Below, piece by piece: positions 43,751 to 55,870 of a DNA stretch of 64,000 nucleotides; the first letter of the stretch is position 1, and each line of letters begins with the position of its first letter. This DNA is from Hemileia vastatrix. Its lineage: Eukaryota; Basidiomycota; Pucciniomycetes; Pucciniales; Zaghouaniaceae. The stretch lies in the NCBI GenBank assembly GCA_030280995.1, contig JASXTE010000017.1:2020501-2084500 (forward strand). Reading direction: 5' to 3'. The notes under the pieces were generated by a model. The model searched no databases and was not told where the DNA came from. It worked only from the letters and a program-made list of their open reading frames with translations. The translations under genes and the position numbers were made by a program.

Positions 43751-45535
43751 TCAAAGCATGACACACTTTCTGGCATTAGCTGAAAACTTTCCAGGACGTT
43801 GATGTTTATCAAGAAAAGCATAGCAAGCACAACCAAAAACTCTGAGGTGTGAGACTCTGGGTTTGGATTTATTCCAGGCTTCAAAAGGAGTTGATTTGTT
43901 TTGAAGAGCTTTGGTTGGTAATCTGTTTTCAAGATATACTGCTGTTTTAACTGCTTCAGACCATAGGTGAATTGGTGCATTAGAATGAAACATCATGGTT
44001 TTGGATTTTTCAGTGGTAATACGGTTTCCTCTCTCAGAAATTGGATTTTGTTGGGGAGTGTAAGGAGCCGTAACTTGAAGAGCAATGCCATGTTGTTTAA
44101 GAAAGTTGACCAGACTAGAGTTGATATACTCACCACCACCGTCACAAACAAGCTTTTTGATTTTGAAGCCAGATTGCAGCTCTACAGATGCCTTGTATTC
44201 CAAGAAATATTTGAATACTTGGGCTTTTGAGGAAAGAAGGTAAACATGACGGTATGAAGTGGCCTGATCAGTGAACTTAAGGTAATACTGAGAACCATCA
44301 AAAGAAGGAGGTTGAATTTTCCCAGATAAATCCGTGTGGATAACTTCAAGAGGATTTTTGGCAACAGGCAACTGGCCAGGAAAGGAAGCATGGGTTTGTT
44401 TACCCAACACACACGGTTCACAAAAATGCATTTCAGAATCAGACAAACTAGAACTAGATACATCAGATGCCATTCCATTAAAAAGTTTTTGAATATATGG
44501 GGCGTAGGGATGTCCTAATCTGTTGTGCCAGAGAGTTAGAGACTGACTTGAAGCTTTTGCATAGAGAGCTGAGGAATTAGGGGGAGACATGCCTTGTGGA
44601 ACCACAGAAACTTCAAATAATGAATTGGAGATGACTCCTCCCATATAATTCTTTCCATTACGTGAAATAATGAAGTTTGATATAGGATTAACTGGTGCAG
44701 GGATGAGAAGACAACCAGTTCTCCAAAGACGTCCCAGGGAGATGAGATTCCTTCCAAGATCAGGGACATAAAGAGCATCAGAAAAGAAAACTTTTCCTTC
44801 CATTCCTCCAGAAGCAGCAACAGTTCCTTTTCCAGTTGCATAGATTGATTTCCCAATACCAGCAAGTTGAATTCGAATGTTGACAGGTTGAAAGGTGATG
44901 AAACTGTCTCTGTTGTTAAACATATGACAGCTGGCCCCAGAATCAATAATTGGAGAAAGGTTTGAGGCATGAGAAGCCATGGAAGCAGAAGCGTTGATAA
45001 TGCAGTCAGAATTTGATTTTTCAGACAAGCAGGCAACAGCTGTAAAAAGAAATTCTTCATCAGAAGGGAAGACAAAAGCACAATTGGCTGTGGCATCAGG
45101 TTGTTCTTCCTGAGGAGGGGGAACAGGAGTTGCTTTGTTGGAATTGTCCTTTGATGGGGCAGCTGAGTTGGCTTGGTTCTTCTTGGGACGCAGTTCAGGA
45201 TGTTGAACAAAGCAATGATTGTCATCATGTCCAACATTTTGACCATGAACAGAACATGAGAGTTTGCTGCGTGCCTTGGATTTTGATGATTTTGATGATT
45301 TGGCTGAGGCAGAGTGAGCATTGACATTTGACATAGCATTGTGAAATTCATCAACAACTTTGTCATCAGCAGCGTAATCCAGGAAAGAAGATAAAACATC
45401 ATCCAGATGCAGGTGATCAATTTCCTGTCTGTCTCTGGTGAGCAAACCACGCCAATGTTTGAAGGAGGGTGGAAGAGTGGCAAAAAAGAGATAAATAAGA
45501 ATTTCCTGGGGAATGATGAGCCCAGAACGGATCAT
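43751..45535 (-). pseudogene. Copia C3 Gag C-terminus, protease and integrase
   Basis: 594 residues: end of Gag capsid, knuckle variant CSVHGQNVGHDDNHC, protease IIDSGASCHM, pre-integrase WHNRLGHPY...CEPC, and integrase core HTDLSGK, CDGGGEY, NPISERGN. Ends at TGA where other copies have Gly (GGA) in MLGYE. Confidence 0.9.
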
Positions 45536-45954
45536 ATGGAAGTTAATGCCTTTGAATGCATCAACATGAGTTTTGGGGTCTCCTCCTTCAGAAAGAGAAA
45601 GTGAGAAATCCGTGATCCAACTTTATTGCTGGCGTGTCTTCTTGCAAGAACAGACCACATTTGAGCAGAGGTGTGGCAAGTGTTGACCAGCTTCTTGTTA
45701 ACATCATCCAATCTGGTGATGATTTCATACCTGCACCTGGTGTCATTTTTGATCCATAAAGCAAGTTGAGCTTTGATTTCAGCGTCTGAAGGTGAACCAT
45801 CATTGTGAGGAACAGGGGCAGGGACTTGTCCAGAAACAATGCCAAAAAGATCCAAAACTTCAAAGTGAAGACGCATAATGTGTTCCCAGGTGTCATAGGA
45901 TTTGTCAGTGAGAGGGGTGACCATAACCTTACTTGAATCCTGATTGGAGGCCAT
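45532..45954 (-). pseudogene. Copia C3 Gag N-terminus
   Basis: 140 residues from MASNQDSS. A 19-bp deletion between two AGAAAG repeats (near 45600) removes SMVTLSL and shifts the frame, so Gag is truncated. Confidence 0.87.
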
Positions 45955-46098
45955 GATTTGGTCGAGTCAACAGCAAAGATTTGGAGAGAAAGAAGATGAG
46001 ATGTGAAGAGGATGATCCAAAATCTGAGAGAAAAGGCTGTTTTATTGTCCAGTAAGCGGTTTTGTTGTAAGTATTCTTGAGAGAGGTGCTTTAGGCAA

Positions 46099-46112
46099 CT
46101 GGGCCCATAACC
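46099..46112 (-). other. Primer-binding site of C3
   Basis: GGTTATGGGCCCAG on the element strand, abutting the 5' LTR; complementary to the initiator tRNA-Met anticodon arm. Confidence 0.75.
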
Positions 46113-47028
46113 TGTAGAAGTTTTAGCACAGAGGAAAGCTAAACACAGGTCAATCAGCAACTGTGCACCTTACAACAACAAGTAACTACAACAAAGCGTG
46201 TGCTAAAACTGGACAAAAGACTCTATTCTCCCCACACAGTGCAAAGACTGTCAGATGCGGCCAAAAGGGAAAGCAGTGGACAGGAAGAAGCAGTGGAAGA
46301 GACAAAGAGAATAGAGAAAAAGAGAAAGAAAAAGATTTGGATATCATTGCAAAAACAAACATACCTAAACACAGGTCAATCAGCAACTGTGCAGCTTACA
46401 ACAACAAGTAACTACAACAAAGCGTGTGCTAAAACTATAAGGGACACAAGTGTGAGCTGCTGTGGTTAGGACTAAAAGAATTAGAGAAAAGATAACAGAA
46501 AAGAAAAGGAAAGAACCTGGACAAAAGACTCTATTCTCCCCACACAGTGCAAAGACTGTCAGATGCGGCCAAAAGGGAAAGCAGTGGACAGGAAGAAGCA
46601 GTGGAAGGGACAAAGAGAATAGAGAAAAAGAGAAAGAAAAAGATTTGGATGGGGAAAACGGAAATGGCAAAGAGAGGCCTCATTATATGACAAAGTCCAC
46701 CATCCAAAACAATAGAAACTAACACGACGTCGACAAAACTACTAAACTACAATACAGAAAAAGAGACAGGTTCACATCCGAGGAAAAAGTTCCCAGCCGG
46801 GGAAAAGATTCACACTCCAGGTAAAGAAACACGTCCTCGAGGTCCAGAATCAATACATTGACTCCGGGTGGGAAAGAAATGTTGTTCTTGATGCTGGAGC
46901 TCGTATCTTTGAAGTTCCTCGGCGGAAAAGGTCAGGAAAAGAGGATATGAGCAAGGAGAATGACTTGAGACGATGGTAAGAAGCTGGAGTAAGGAATGGG
47001 TCAGGTATTAGAGGCAGAAATTTCAACA
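46113..47028 (-). repeat. 5' LTR of Copia C3
   Basis: 916 bp, a near-perfect match of the 3' LTR including the tandem duplication, which was therefore copied through reverse transcription. Confidence 0.93.
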
Positions 47029-47158
47029 TTTTTTAAAAAAAAGAAGTAAATTAATCTTCCCACTATTATGTCCAACAATTTGGCTGAAAAAATGGATAAC
47101 ATGCAAGTGGATGAAATTGAAATTGACTATGATGCTGATACTGTGACTTCTTCTAAAG

Positions 47159-47749
47159 TTGGACATAAAAAATCTTATGCTAACACAAAGAATTCACATA
47201 CTTCAGGATGTGGAAATGACAGGAAATGTAAACAAACCAAACCCCCTTCCCCCAGCACCACAGAAGGAAGTAAAGCCTCTAGTACCTCAAGAAGGTCTTC
47301 CAAAAGGATTCAAAATAAAAAAGCTTCCTCTGCCACAACAAATCAGCAACCTGTCCAGTCATATAAAAGAGTTGAAGACAGAAAATATGACGTACAAAGC
47401 AAAAGTAGACACCTTGTGGGATCAGGTTCAAGAACTCAGGAACCAGATTCAGGCCCAGGCCCCTCCTCAGTTGCCTCCCAATCAGCCTCAGTTTCAGGCT
47501 CAACCTTCACAGCCACCCAGCTCAACCATCCAAAATCCAAATACTATGGAAGTAGAGCAATGGAAATGGGATTATCTAATGAGTCACTACCAACAGAATG
47601 TGCAACACCCTCCTCATCATCAGCCTGGCCCATCCAGAACACCCAATTTCCATCCACCTCCTCATCCCTACCAACAAGGCAGGAGAAAGAAGGCCCAAGC
47701 ACAATCCCAAACCCAGTCTCAGGGGAAGTTTCCTCCTCCGCCATGGTAA
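47159..47749 (+). CDS. Overlapping +1-frame ORF in gag, copy D
   Basis: 196 residues, full length and nearly identical to the copy B version, ending FPPPPW then TAA. Begins at an ATG 91 nt inside gag. Confidence 0.4.
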   Translation: MDIKNLMLTQRIHILQDVEMTGNVNKPNPLPPAPQKEVKPLVPQEGLPKGFKIKKLPLPQQISNLSSHIKELKTENMTYKAKVDTLWDQVQELRNQIQAQAPPQLPPNQPQFQAQPSQPPSSTIQNPNTMEVEQWKWDYLMSHYQQNVQHPPHHQPGPSRTPNFHPPPHPYQQGRRKKAQAQSQTQSQGKFPPPPW

Positions 47750-47803
47750 GTAATTTGGTTGATAGTCACTTGGGTATGTTTTCTAATAAATCTTCTTCTG
47801 CAG
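47746..47803 (+). other. Intron-like 58-nt segment, second gag copy of D
   Basis: GTAAGT donor after CCATG, TTCTAATAA branch-like motif, TCTTCTTCTGCAG acceptor. The length changes the frame if spliced. Confidence 0.42.
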
Positions 47804-47923
47804 GTAATATTATTGAACATGGTGAAAGAACAGTTAAACCTGTTAAAAGACAGCTTCCTGTAACTAGTAGCCCTATTGATGTAATTAGTAGAACACCTGG
47901 CTAAAATTCAGGAATTATTAATA

Positions 47924-50077
47924 ATGAATAATTCAAACCAAAAAGTGGACCATCCCAGTAGTCAGAAAAATTGGCCTAAGTTAGACCAATATCCTACCTT
48001 TGATGGTGATTCTTCCTCTGATTTGCAACACTTTATCCAAAGAATTGATAATTTAAAGAGATCTTATAAACTACCTGATGAGGAAATTGTTTCTAAGCTA
48101 ATTTCTTTATTTTCCAATGTAGCCTTGATGTGGTATGAATCTGTTCTTTTAGACAACAATCATTATACATGGAATGATTGGAAATCCTTGATTGAGAATC
48201 AGTTTGGTGGTTCAAAATTCAGGTTAGCTCAGCAGAGACTGTATGAGAATACTAGATATGTATCCTCCTCTGTTGAAAAGCCCATTTTTTTTCTGATGAA
48301 AATAACTAAAATCCTTAGAGCAATTGATCCAAAGATGGATAATGATATTTGGAGAGATAAAATCTTGTATAAATTACCAAATTCTCTTAGGGATTTGATT
48401 GTGGCTAGAACTGAACATGTAAGGGAAAATTCTTCTTTCATTAATATCTGTAATGAGGTACTGCTCAACCATAGATATGAACCAAAGAATTACCTTGGTA
48501 AATCTTATAATGATCAGAATAAAACTTCTACAAAACTCCCAGAAAAATCTGGTAAACCCTCTGCCCCAATTGCACCTAAAAAATATGCAACAAATACTTG
48601 TTATAAGTGTAACAAACCGTGGCAGAAGGGTCATGTTTGTGACAAGAAAATTCATCTTGTTGAACAAAATGAAGACACTGATGAAGTTGAACTTGATGTC
48701 AATAATTCTTCCAGTGACTGTGAAAGTAATATCTCCTATGAAAATGAATCTGTTAAAGATGTTTTAATGTTGGAACATGATGTCCATTATTTAAATAATA
48801 TATCTGAAGATTGTGTATTGGATTTATCTTCAGTAGAAAATGCTGAAATAATTAAAGATATTACTAACAATTCTATTCCTATATCCCCTTTAAAAGCACC
48901 TGTTATCATTAATGGTAAAAATGTTGATGTAGTTCTTGATTCTGGTGCTGGAGGAAGTGTAGTATCTGAAAAAGCTTTGGCTTCAGTGGATAAGGAATAT
49001 TTGAGTAAATTATTACCTATAACTTCTGAAAAATGGAGAGGGTATGGTTCTACCTTATTTCCTATTGGCAAATACAAAACCTCTGTATTCTTCAAATATA
49101 ATAATAGTTTTGTCAGAGCTATTTGTGAGTTTGTTGTCATAAAAAAGGATAATTTGAGCAATTGGTTTATTATGGGAAATTATATTTTAACCATGTTTGG
49201 TGTGAAACTGGACCCAGAAAATAATTGCTTTACCTTAGGAATGAATAGGAAAAGGAAATTCAAAATTTCCTCTCCTAGAACTTCTGGGAATTTGTTGAAA
49301 TCTTGTAACTCACTGATCCAGTGTAAAGGTAGAACAACAACTGAAATAGATGATTTATTACATGAAATAAATACCACTTCTTTTGGTGATCAGTTGACTA
49401 GTGAACAAAAGGATTCTATTGTTGCCTCTATTACCTCTTTCCCTATGGCTTTTGCTCATGGTTCTCATGTCTTGGGAATTGTTCAGGAAGAAATGAAAAT
49501 TACCTTATCCTGTAATTTGAGTGATATTCCTCCTACCCTTAAGAAAAAACCATATCCTGCTTCTCCATCAAAAAGAAAAGATATTGAAGATAATATTGAA
49601 ACATTATTGAAAATGAATATCATTGAGAAAGTGGATGTCACCCCCAAATATTGTGTCATCTCCCCAGTCTTGATTTCTTATGAAAAAGATCAAGCTAGAT
49701 TATGTGGAGATTACGGAGCTTTAAATACTTATACTGTTGATGATATTTATCCTTTACCCAGAATTAATTCAATACATGCTACCTTGCAAGGTGCAAAATT
49801 TATTACTTGTCTGGATGGTAATAAAGTTTATCATCAAGTTCCAGTTGAGAAAAATTCTCAAAATTTTTTGCTTATTGCTACTCATATGGGAATATATAAG
49901 TATGTTAGGATGCCATTTGGCCCTAAAAATGCTCCTTCAGTTTTCCAGAAAGTTATGGATAACACTTTCCATCAAGAAATTATTGAAGGTTGGCTCATGG
50001 TTTATATTGATGATATTATTGTTTTTTCTAAAACTTTTGATGAACATATGATTCACTTGAATAGAGTTTTCCAATAA
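47924..50077 (+). pseudogene. Gypsy D Gag capsid, zinc knuckle, protease and RT
   Basis: 717 residues from MNNSNQK. Capsid-like domain (YPTFDGDSSSDLQHF), knuckle CYKCNKPWQKGHVC intact, protease VVLDSGAGGS intact, RT with MPFGPKNAPSVFQ and YIDDIIVF. Ends at the TAA shared with copy B after NRVFQ. Confidence 0.88.
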
Positions 50078-50722
50078 ATGGATGAAATCAATATGACCTT
50101 ATCTTTAAAAAAGTGTAAATTTGGTTTTCAATCTTTGAAAGTCCTTGGCCATGTTGTGTCAGGCTTACAAATTTGTGTAGACCATAATAAAGTTGCTGCC
50201 ATTCAAAATGTGAAAGCACCAACTTCTGTAAGAGAAATCCAAAGTTTTTTGGGTATATGTGGCTATTATAGACAATATATGAAAAATTATCAGGTCATAG
50301 CCTTGCCTCTTACAAAACTGACCAGAAAAGATGTTGCTTTTCTCTGGAATAATGACTGTCAAAAAGCTATTAATACATTAAAAAGTTGCTTAATGACAGC
50401 CCCTATATTGGCTCTTCCAGATTTTAACAAGCCATTTGTCCTATATACAGATGCTAGCTTTATTGGTCTGGGTGCTGCCCTTCACCAAAAGCAAATTATT
50501 AATGATAAATCCTCAGAGGTTGTAATTTGTTATATTTCAAGAACCTTAAGAAATAGTGAATTGAAATATGGTGCCACTCAATTGGAGTGCTTAGCAGTTA
50601 TTTGGGCTCTTGAAAAACTTCATTTCTATTTGGATGGCCAAAAATTTGAGTTGGTAACTGACTGTAGTGCTGTGAAGTCCCTCTTAAACCTAAAGACACC
50701 TAACAGACATATGTTCAGGTAG
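50078..50722 (+). pseudogene. Gypsy D RT thumb and RNase H
   Basis: 214 residues starting MDEINM: RT thumb, RNase H with VLYTDASFIG, LECLAVIWALEK and VTDCSAV. Ends at TAG replacing Trp of the MFRWQLAV motif seen in copy B. It reads through the two sites where copy B has TAA (Ser codons intact here). Confidence 0.86.
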
Positions 50723-51010
50723 CAACTTGCTGTTAAAGAATACAGAGGAAGGATGACAATTATCCATAGAGCTGGAAATGTTCACTCCAATGTTGATATG
50801 CTCTCCAGATTGCCTCTGCCAAATAATGACTCAAATCCTGCTTATGTACCTGAAGATGATACTGTTCATATCCATGGTATATTTATAGTTGATATGGAAG
50901 AGGAGTTATTAAAATTAATACTGGACTCATATGATAAAGATTCTTATTTAAATAAATTGGTTACTATCTTAAATGATCCTAAGAATGCTTCAATTCGAGA
51001 ATTAATAAAA
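50723..51010 (+). pseudogene. Gypsy D RNase H end and integrase N-extension
   Basis: Continues in the same frame after the TAG (MTIIHRAGNVHSNVDML, then MEEELLKLILDSY). A one-base deletion in an A run at 51007-51010 shifts the frame before the integrase zinc domain. Confidence 0.8.
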
Positions 51011-52305
51011 CTCTTCCTGCAAAGTATCAAAATGCTTTAAATAAAGGAAAGTTCTCTATTGAAGATGGTTATATATATTATAGAAGGAAACTTACCAATG
51101 TAATTGTTATTCCTCCTTCAATGAAAGAAACTATCCTCAAACTTTGTCATGATGACATATTAGCTGGTCATTTTGATCTTGAAAAAACATTGATTAGAAT
51201 CAAAAACACTGCATGGTGGGCTAATATGTCTGAAGACACAAAATTATATGTTGAATCTTGTGATTCCTGCCAAAAATCTAAAAGGTTAACAGGTAAGAGA
51301 GCAGGGTTATTACAACATATTGAAGCACCTAGTGCTCCCTGGCAAATCATTAATATGGATTTTGTCACTGGTCTTCCTGTTGCAGGAAAAGACAGCTTTA
51401 ACTCTTGTTGGGTAATAGTGGATAGATTCACAAAAATGTGCAAATTTATTCCAACCCACAAAGATGTATCCACCAAAGAATTAGCTTTCTTAGGGTGGTC
51501 TTACATGTTTAATATTATTGGTTTTCCAAAAGCCATTATCTCTGATAGGGATCCAAAATTCACTTCTGAGTTTTGGACCTCTTTGATGGATATTTGTGGC
51601 TGTGAGTTAAAATTGTCTACAGCTCACCATCCTCAGACTGATGGTCTAGCTGAAAGAATGATTCAAACTCTGGAAGATATGATTAGAAGGTATTGTGCCT
51701 TTGGTTTAGAATATAAAGACAATGACAGATTTACTCATGATTGGGTCACTCTATTGCCTGGTCTTGAATTTGCATATAATAGCACTGTTCATTCTGTCAC
51801 TGAGAAAAAGCCTTTTGAGCTTTGGTTGGGTTATGTCCCAAACACTCCTGCTCAGATTCTCAATAATAAATTGCCTAAGTTGGAACTACACCCTGGTGTA
51901 AAATCTTTTATGCAAATGCAACAGCTATGCAGAAAACATGCTCAGAGCTGTATTGATAAAGCATTTGAATATGAAAAGAAAAGATGGGATAAATCCCATA
52001 AAGAATACAAATTTAACAAGGGTGATGAAGTGTTGATTTCTACTGTCCATTTCAATTTACAAGGTAACCACAAATTAAAAGATCCTTTTGTAGGACCATT
52101 TGTTGTTAATAGAATGGTTGGTGATAATGCAGCAGAAGTTGTATTGTATTCTCCATATGATAGGAAACATCCTGTCTTTCCCATTTCTTTGCTTAAGCCT
52201 TATACTTCCAACAGTGACTTATTTCCCAAAAGAAGGGGAAGACCTAAGAAAAACCCTCAGGAAGTCACAGAAACAACAGAAATTGATAAAATTCTCAATG
52301 ATTGA
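51011..52305 (+). pseudogene. Gypsy D integrase
   Basis: Open from the frameshift, first Met at 51121. Zinc ligands in CHDDILAGH and SCDSCQ, triad Asp (INMDFV), Asp (ISDRD) and Glu (GLAERM), the GPF motif, and basic PKRRGRPKK. Ends at TGA replacing Arg of LNDR inside the chromodomain. Confidence 0.88.
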
Positions 52306-52443
52306 ATTATCACTTCTGAAAGAGGTACTGAATATTTATTGAGATATAAGAACAAATCATCTGAACATGATGCATGGATACCTGGCAAGGAGATTTCAAA
52401 TCTGCCTACTCTGTTGAAAAAGTACAAAAAGAAAAAATCTTAG
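52306..52443 (+). pseudogene. Gypsy D chromodomain end
   Basis: In-frame remainder of the chromodomain (IITSERGTEYLLRYK, SSEHDAWI) to the natural TAG. The RVKE of copy B reads PGKE here. Confidence 0.78.
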
Positions 52444-52464
52444 CATTTTTTTTATTGTTTTTTT

Positions 52465-52476
52465 AGAGTGAGGGAG
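52465..52476 (+). other. Polypurine tract of Gypsy D
   Basis: AGAGTGAGGGAG abutting the 3' LTR; the same tract precedes B's 3' LTR, and its final GGGAG is the spacer at 6137-6141. Confidence 0.75.
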
Positions 52477-53602
52477 TGTCAGCCAGGCTATTCCAGGAGT
52501 CCAGTAAATGATATGTAACTTATAAGACCTGAAAGAGGGGGTGAGAATTTTATTTAATGTATATAAATTAATATTTTATTGCATAATAAAATTATATAAG
52601 TATTTTATTACATATAAGTGTTATATTAATTTTATTGGTTATATAAATTTTTTATACATTTAAATTTAACATAATATAATATATTCTACAAATAATGGCA
52701 CATTTTTTATGTATTTAATAATTATAAATTTATATTTAATTAATTAAAAACATATATTGTAATTATAAGTGTAAAATTTACTTATAATATAATTAAATTA
52801 ATTATTTATATTTATATATTAAATATCATTTCTTATAATATTAAACAATAAATAATGACGCTTCTTTTGACCTATAATTGTGTCAGGAAAAACTAATTAA
52901 TACTGAATTGAAATAAATTACATATTTGTTGTGTCAGAATATTTTTTGTTTCACTTAAAACTCCTTAAATCAGACTGTACCATCTGTTTTGAATGATTTT
53001 TCTCATAGTTACTATGTTCCAGGCTTGTTTAGTTATTCACTATTTTTACTTACTGATTTGGGAATTAATGGCAGGAAAATTGGATTCTTAATTGGGGTTT
53101 TTAATTATTTGTTTCATATTTTTCTCTACATTGTTATGTTTCACTTACTCTTTGATATACTTGTTTTATCCTATTATAATTATTGTATTTACAAATATAG
53201 TGGCGCTTCAGAGGACCCATTGCCTATAAAAGGGCCTTGGATAATCCCCTGTAGCCGGATCACTTATTACACACTCAACAATTTAAAGATAAATTTATTA
53301 CGCTTATTATTATTTTTATTACTGTTAAATTCTAATTAAAAATTCTAAATAACAATTTAAAGGTTGCCTTAAGTCTGATAGTAATTATATTGTTTGCCGG
53401 GCAGAAACTCTTACTTAAATAATTTTAATATTAATAAAACCAATTTGTTGTCACCTCTCAAATCACTCGTCGTTGCTTTCTCTCAAATAAATTAAATAAT
53501 CTCAATTGTTTTTATTTCTTTTATTTCTAAACTACTATCTCCTTCTTGTCCTCCTCTCTTTTCTTCCCTCTTATCTTATCTCTTCTAGACGACTGACCAA
53601 CA
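52477..53602 (+). repeat. 3' LTR of Gypsy D
   Basis: 1126 bp, TGTCAGCC to GACCAACA, followed by the catgg target duplication. TATAAAA lies at 53225-53231. Confidence 0.93.
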
Positions 53603-53607
53603 CATGG

Positions 53608-55257
53608 TGTGGTCTTCCAACATTGGCAGGTGCCTTTGTTGTGTGATTTGGCGCTGTTTGTGCATGTCTTAATTGACATCTGTTGAGGAATTGGGTATTT
53701 TTCTGGTTTTATTCCGTGGATATTGGGTCTGCAGGTATGTGGGTACTATCATTGGATAGCCCCGGTTTTTCTATGTATTTAATGTCCCGTTAATATTTTT
53801 CATATTTTAATTTTTAAGGGGTCAATTCCTCATTCTTCAGTTACAAAAGATAGCTGTTTAATTTTGTTTTTTGTGTTTTACAGACTAACCTCAAGTCTTA
53901 GGGTTAAGTACTTAGTAACATTGGATAGGGCTAATTTAGCTCTATATTTCATGTCACAATGTTGTTATAGTGAAATTCCGTGTTTTAAAGGTTTTAGTAG
54001 TTGTAGCTAATTTTTCTAAGTAGATTAGGTGATTTTATTAGTTTTCTGGCTTCAGGGAGGCCGGGCTGCTTCAGGCGGCCTGCCCGCCTCTGTTTTAGAA
54101 GGTTGGGGAGCGCTTCTGGAGGGTTTTTATTCAATTTGGCTGGTACAGGCGTCGAATTTGTTGGTGTGCATTGGCTCTTAGATAGTGGTCTGTGTGTACA
54201 TAGTGAATAAGACAGTTTGGGGCAACTTTAATTATCATACAACCATCCGGAGGTGATATCCTTGTTCCTCACTCAGTTTTCACTGTTTTTGGTCCACAAT
54301 TGGCTGTGTTGGTTGCAAGGTTAGTTCTTCATTTAACTCAACTTTGGAAACTGTTTTCTCTGGTGTAGTCTTGCAAGCTATATCAAGTATTATTGCTGTC
54401 TCTGGTGTGGATTTGCAACCTACATCAAGTATCATTGCTTTCTCTGGCGTGGAAACTGGTCTACATTTCAGTTCTTTGGTTTGGTAGTCTGTTTGGGGAC
54501 TACTTTCTTGGCTCATCAAGCAGTCAAGTGTGTTGAAAAACGGGTTTAGCAAAACAGGAACCAACTTACTTTAGCAAGTAAATCTCACTCTATTTTTCTA
54601 AAGGGACAGGGGATATTCTCTCTGGTTTTTCTCCAACTCCCTTGGTCAAGGCCTATAGCTAGTACTATAGGATTGTCTACAATGGTAGCTAGAATTATGT
54701 GGTGTCAATTTTTTTTAGATGTGAAATTCAGCATTCCACAAATCTTCATCTGTACAACATGCAGCCAAGTAAATTCTAGCTGGAATTAGTATATGCATAG
54801 GAAAAAATGATCATGCTGTGTACAGTGCCTTGGCAACATTATTCATGGAATTTAGATGAAGTTTAAGATACGACTGGGAGAGCTGAATTTTTATGAAAAA
54901 GAGATCAGTGAAAATTCATGATATCCACATCTGTTTGCCACCGAATTTATTGTTCCTTTCTCTGTCTCACTTACTTTTTCAAAAATTATCAATCTTATTT
55001 TTGCTTTATCATTTTGATTTATTGGTACTATTTTTTTGACCTTATCCGATTACCAGTAAGCAAATTTTTCTTGCTAATGCATTTCATATCATTTTGGATT
55101 GTTACTCTTTTTTACACTTTTGACAAGTTAATCTAATGATTCTAATTCTGAATTTATTTTTATGGTATCATTTACTGTACCCTTTCAATTCATTATAAAA
55201 AAATTCTTTTTCAGTTAACTTAAAGTTTTTTTATTTGTTTGTCAATTTACTTTTCTT
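53608..55257. other. Host DNA between D and C4
   Basis: About 1.65 kb, less A/T rich than other spacers (for example 54050-54120). No match to either retrotransposon lineage. The only coding candidate is a small repetitive ORF at 54280-54564. A short GC hairpin (AGGCGG...CCGCCT) lies near 54075-54095. Confidence 0.6.
54280..54564 (-). CDS. Small ORF with 14-residue repeats, function unknown
   Basis: 94 residues from MVPVLLNPF. The centre has two full and one partial copy of a 14-residue unit (TPEKAMILDVGCKS, TPETAIILDIACKT, TPEKTVSK), encoded by 42-bp repeats starting at 54358, 54400 and 54442. No signal peptide or known domain is visible. It could be an exon of a larger host gene, a decayed gene, or chance; no splice signals were identified. 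Confidence 0.3.
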   Translation of the reverse strand: MVPVLLNPFFNTLDCLMSQESSPQTDYQTKELKCRPVSTPEKAMILDVGCKSTPETAIILDIACKTTPEKTVSKVELNEELTLQPTQPIVDQKQ

Positions 55258-55262
55258 TATTC

Positions 55263-55870
55263 TAAAGAAGTTTTAGCACAGAGGAAAGCTAAACACAGGT
55301 TAATCAGCAACTGTGCACCTTACAAAAACAAGTAACTACAAAAAAGCGTGTGCTAAAACTGGACAAAAAACTCTATTCTCCCCACACAGTGCAAAGACTG
55401 TCAGATGCGGCCAAAAGGGAAAGCAGTGGACAGGAAGAAGCAGTGGAAGGGATAAAGAGAATAGAGAGAAAGAGAAAGAAAAAGATTTGGATGGGGAAAA
55501 CGGAAATGGCAAAGAGAGGGCTCATTATATGACAAAATCCACCATCCAAAACAATAGAAACTAACACGACGTCAACAAAACTACTAAACTATAATACAGA
55601 AAAAGAGACAGGTTCACATCCAAGGAAAAAGTTCTCAGACGGGGAAAAGATTCACACTCCAGGTAAAGAAACACGTCCTCAAGGTCCAGAATCAATACAT
55701 TGACTCCGGGTGGGAAAGAAATGTTGTTCTTGATGCTGGAGCTCGTATCTTTGAAGTTCCTTGGCGGAAAAGGTCAGGAAAAGAGGATATGAGCAAGGAG
55801 AATGACTTGAGACAATGGTAAGAAGCTGGAGTAAGGAATGGGTCAGGTATTAGAGGCAGAAATTTCAACA
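55263..55870 (-). repeat. 3' LTR of Copia C4
   Basis: 608 bp, TAAAGAAG to TTTCAACA, single-unit form lacking the tandem duplication and the 82-bp module. Followed by a seven-base PPT run. Confidence 0.9.

Larger units (their letters stand above)
40601..47028 (-). mobile_element. Ty1/Copia element C3, nested in D
   Basis: Minus-strand element with equal 916-bp LTRs (40601-41516, 46113-47028) differing at only a few bases, PPT, primer-binding site and near-complete gag-pol. Target duplication ttttt at 40596-40600 and 47029-47033 in the T-rich leader of D. It is the youngest-looking Copia here, yet has one 19-bp deletion in gag and one nonsense codon in integrase. Confidence 0.95.
47068..47904 (+). 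pseudogene. Gypsy D gag N-terminus, second copy
   Basis: 278 residues from MSNNLAEKMDN to VIS, then a jump (near 47892) over about 791 bp relative to copy B, landing in the codons of SEHLAKLQELL out of frame and stopping. The coiled-coil part of Gag is therefore absent. Confidence 0.87.
37271..53602 (+). mobile_element. Ty3/Gypsy chromovirus copy D (with nested C3)
   Basis: Plus-strand element bounded by equal 1126-bp LTRs (37271-38396, 52477-53602) and the target duplication catgg (37266-37270, 53603-53607). Interior: leader, first gag 5' fragment, a second leader, nested Copia C3 (40601-47028), second gag start, a deletion of about 0.79 kb, then the rest of gag-pol, PPT and 3' LTR. The duplication and deletion suggest aberrant reverse transcription before or at insertion. 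Confidence 0.94.
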
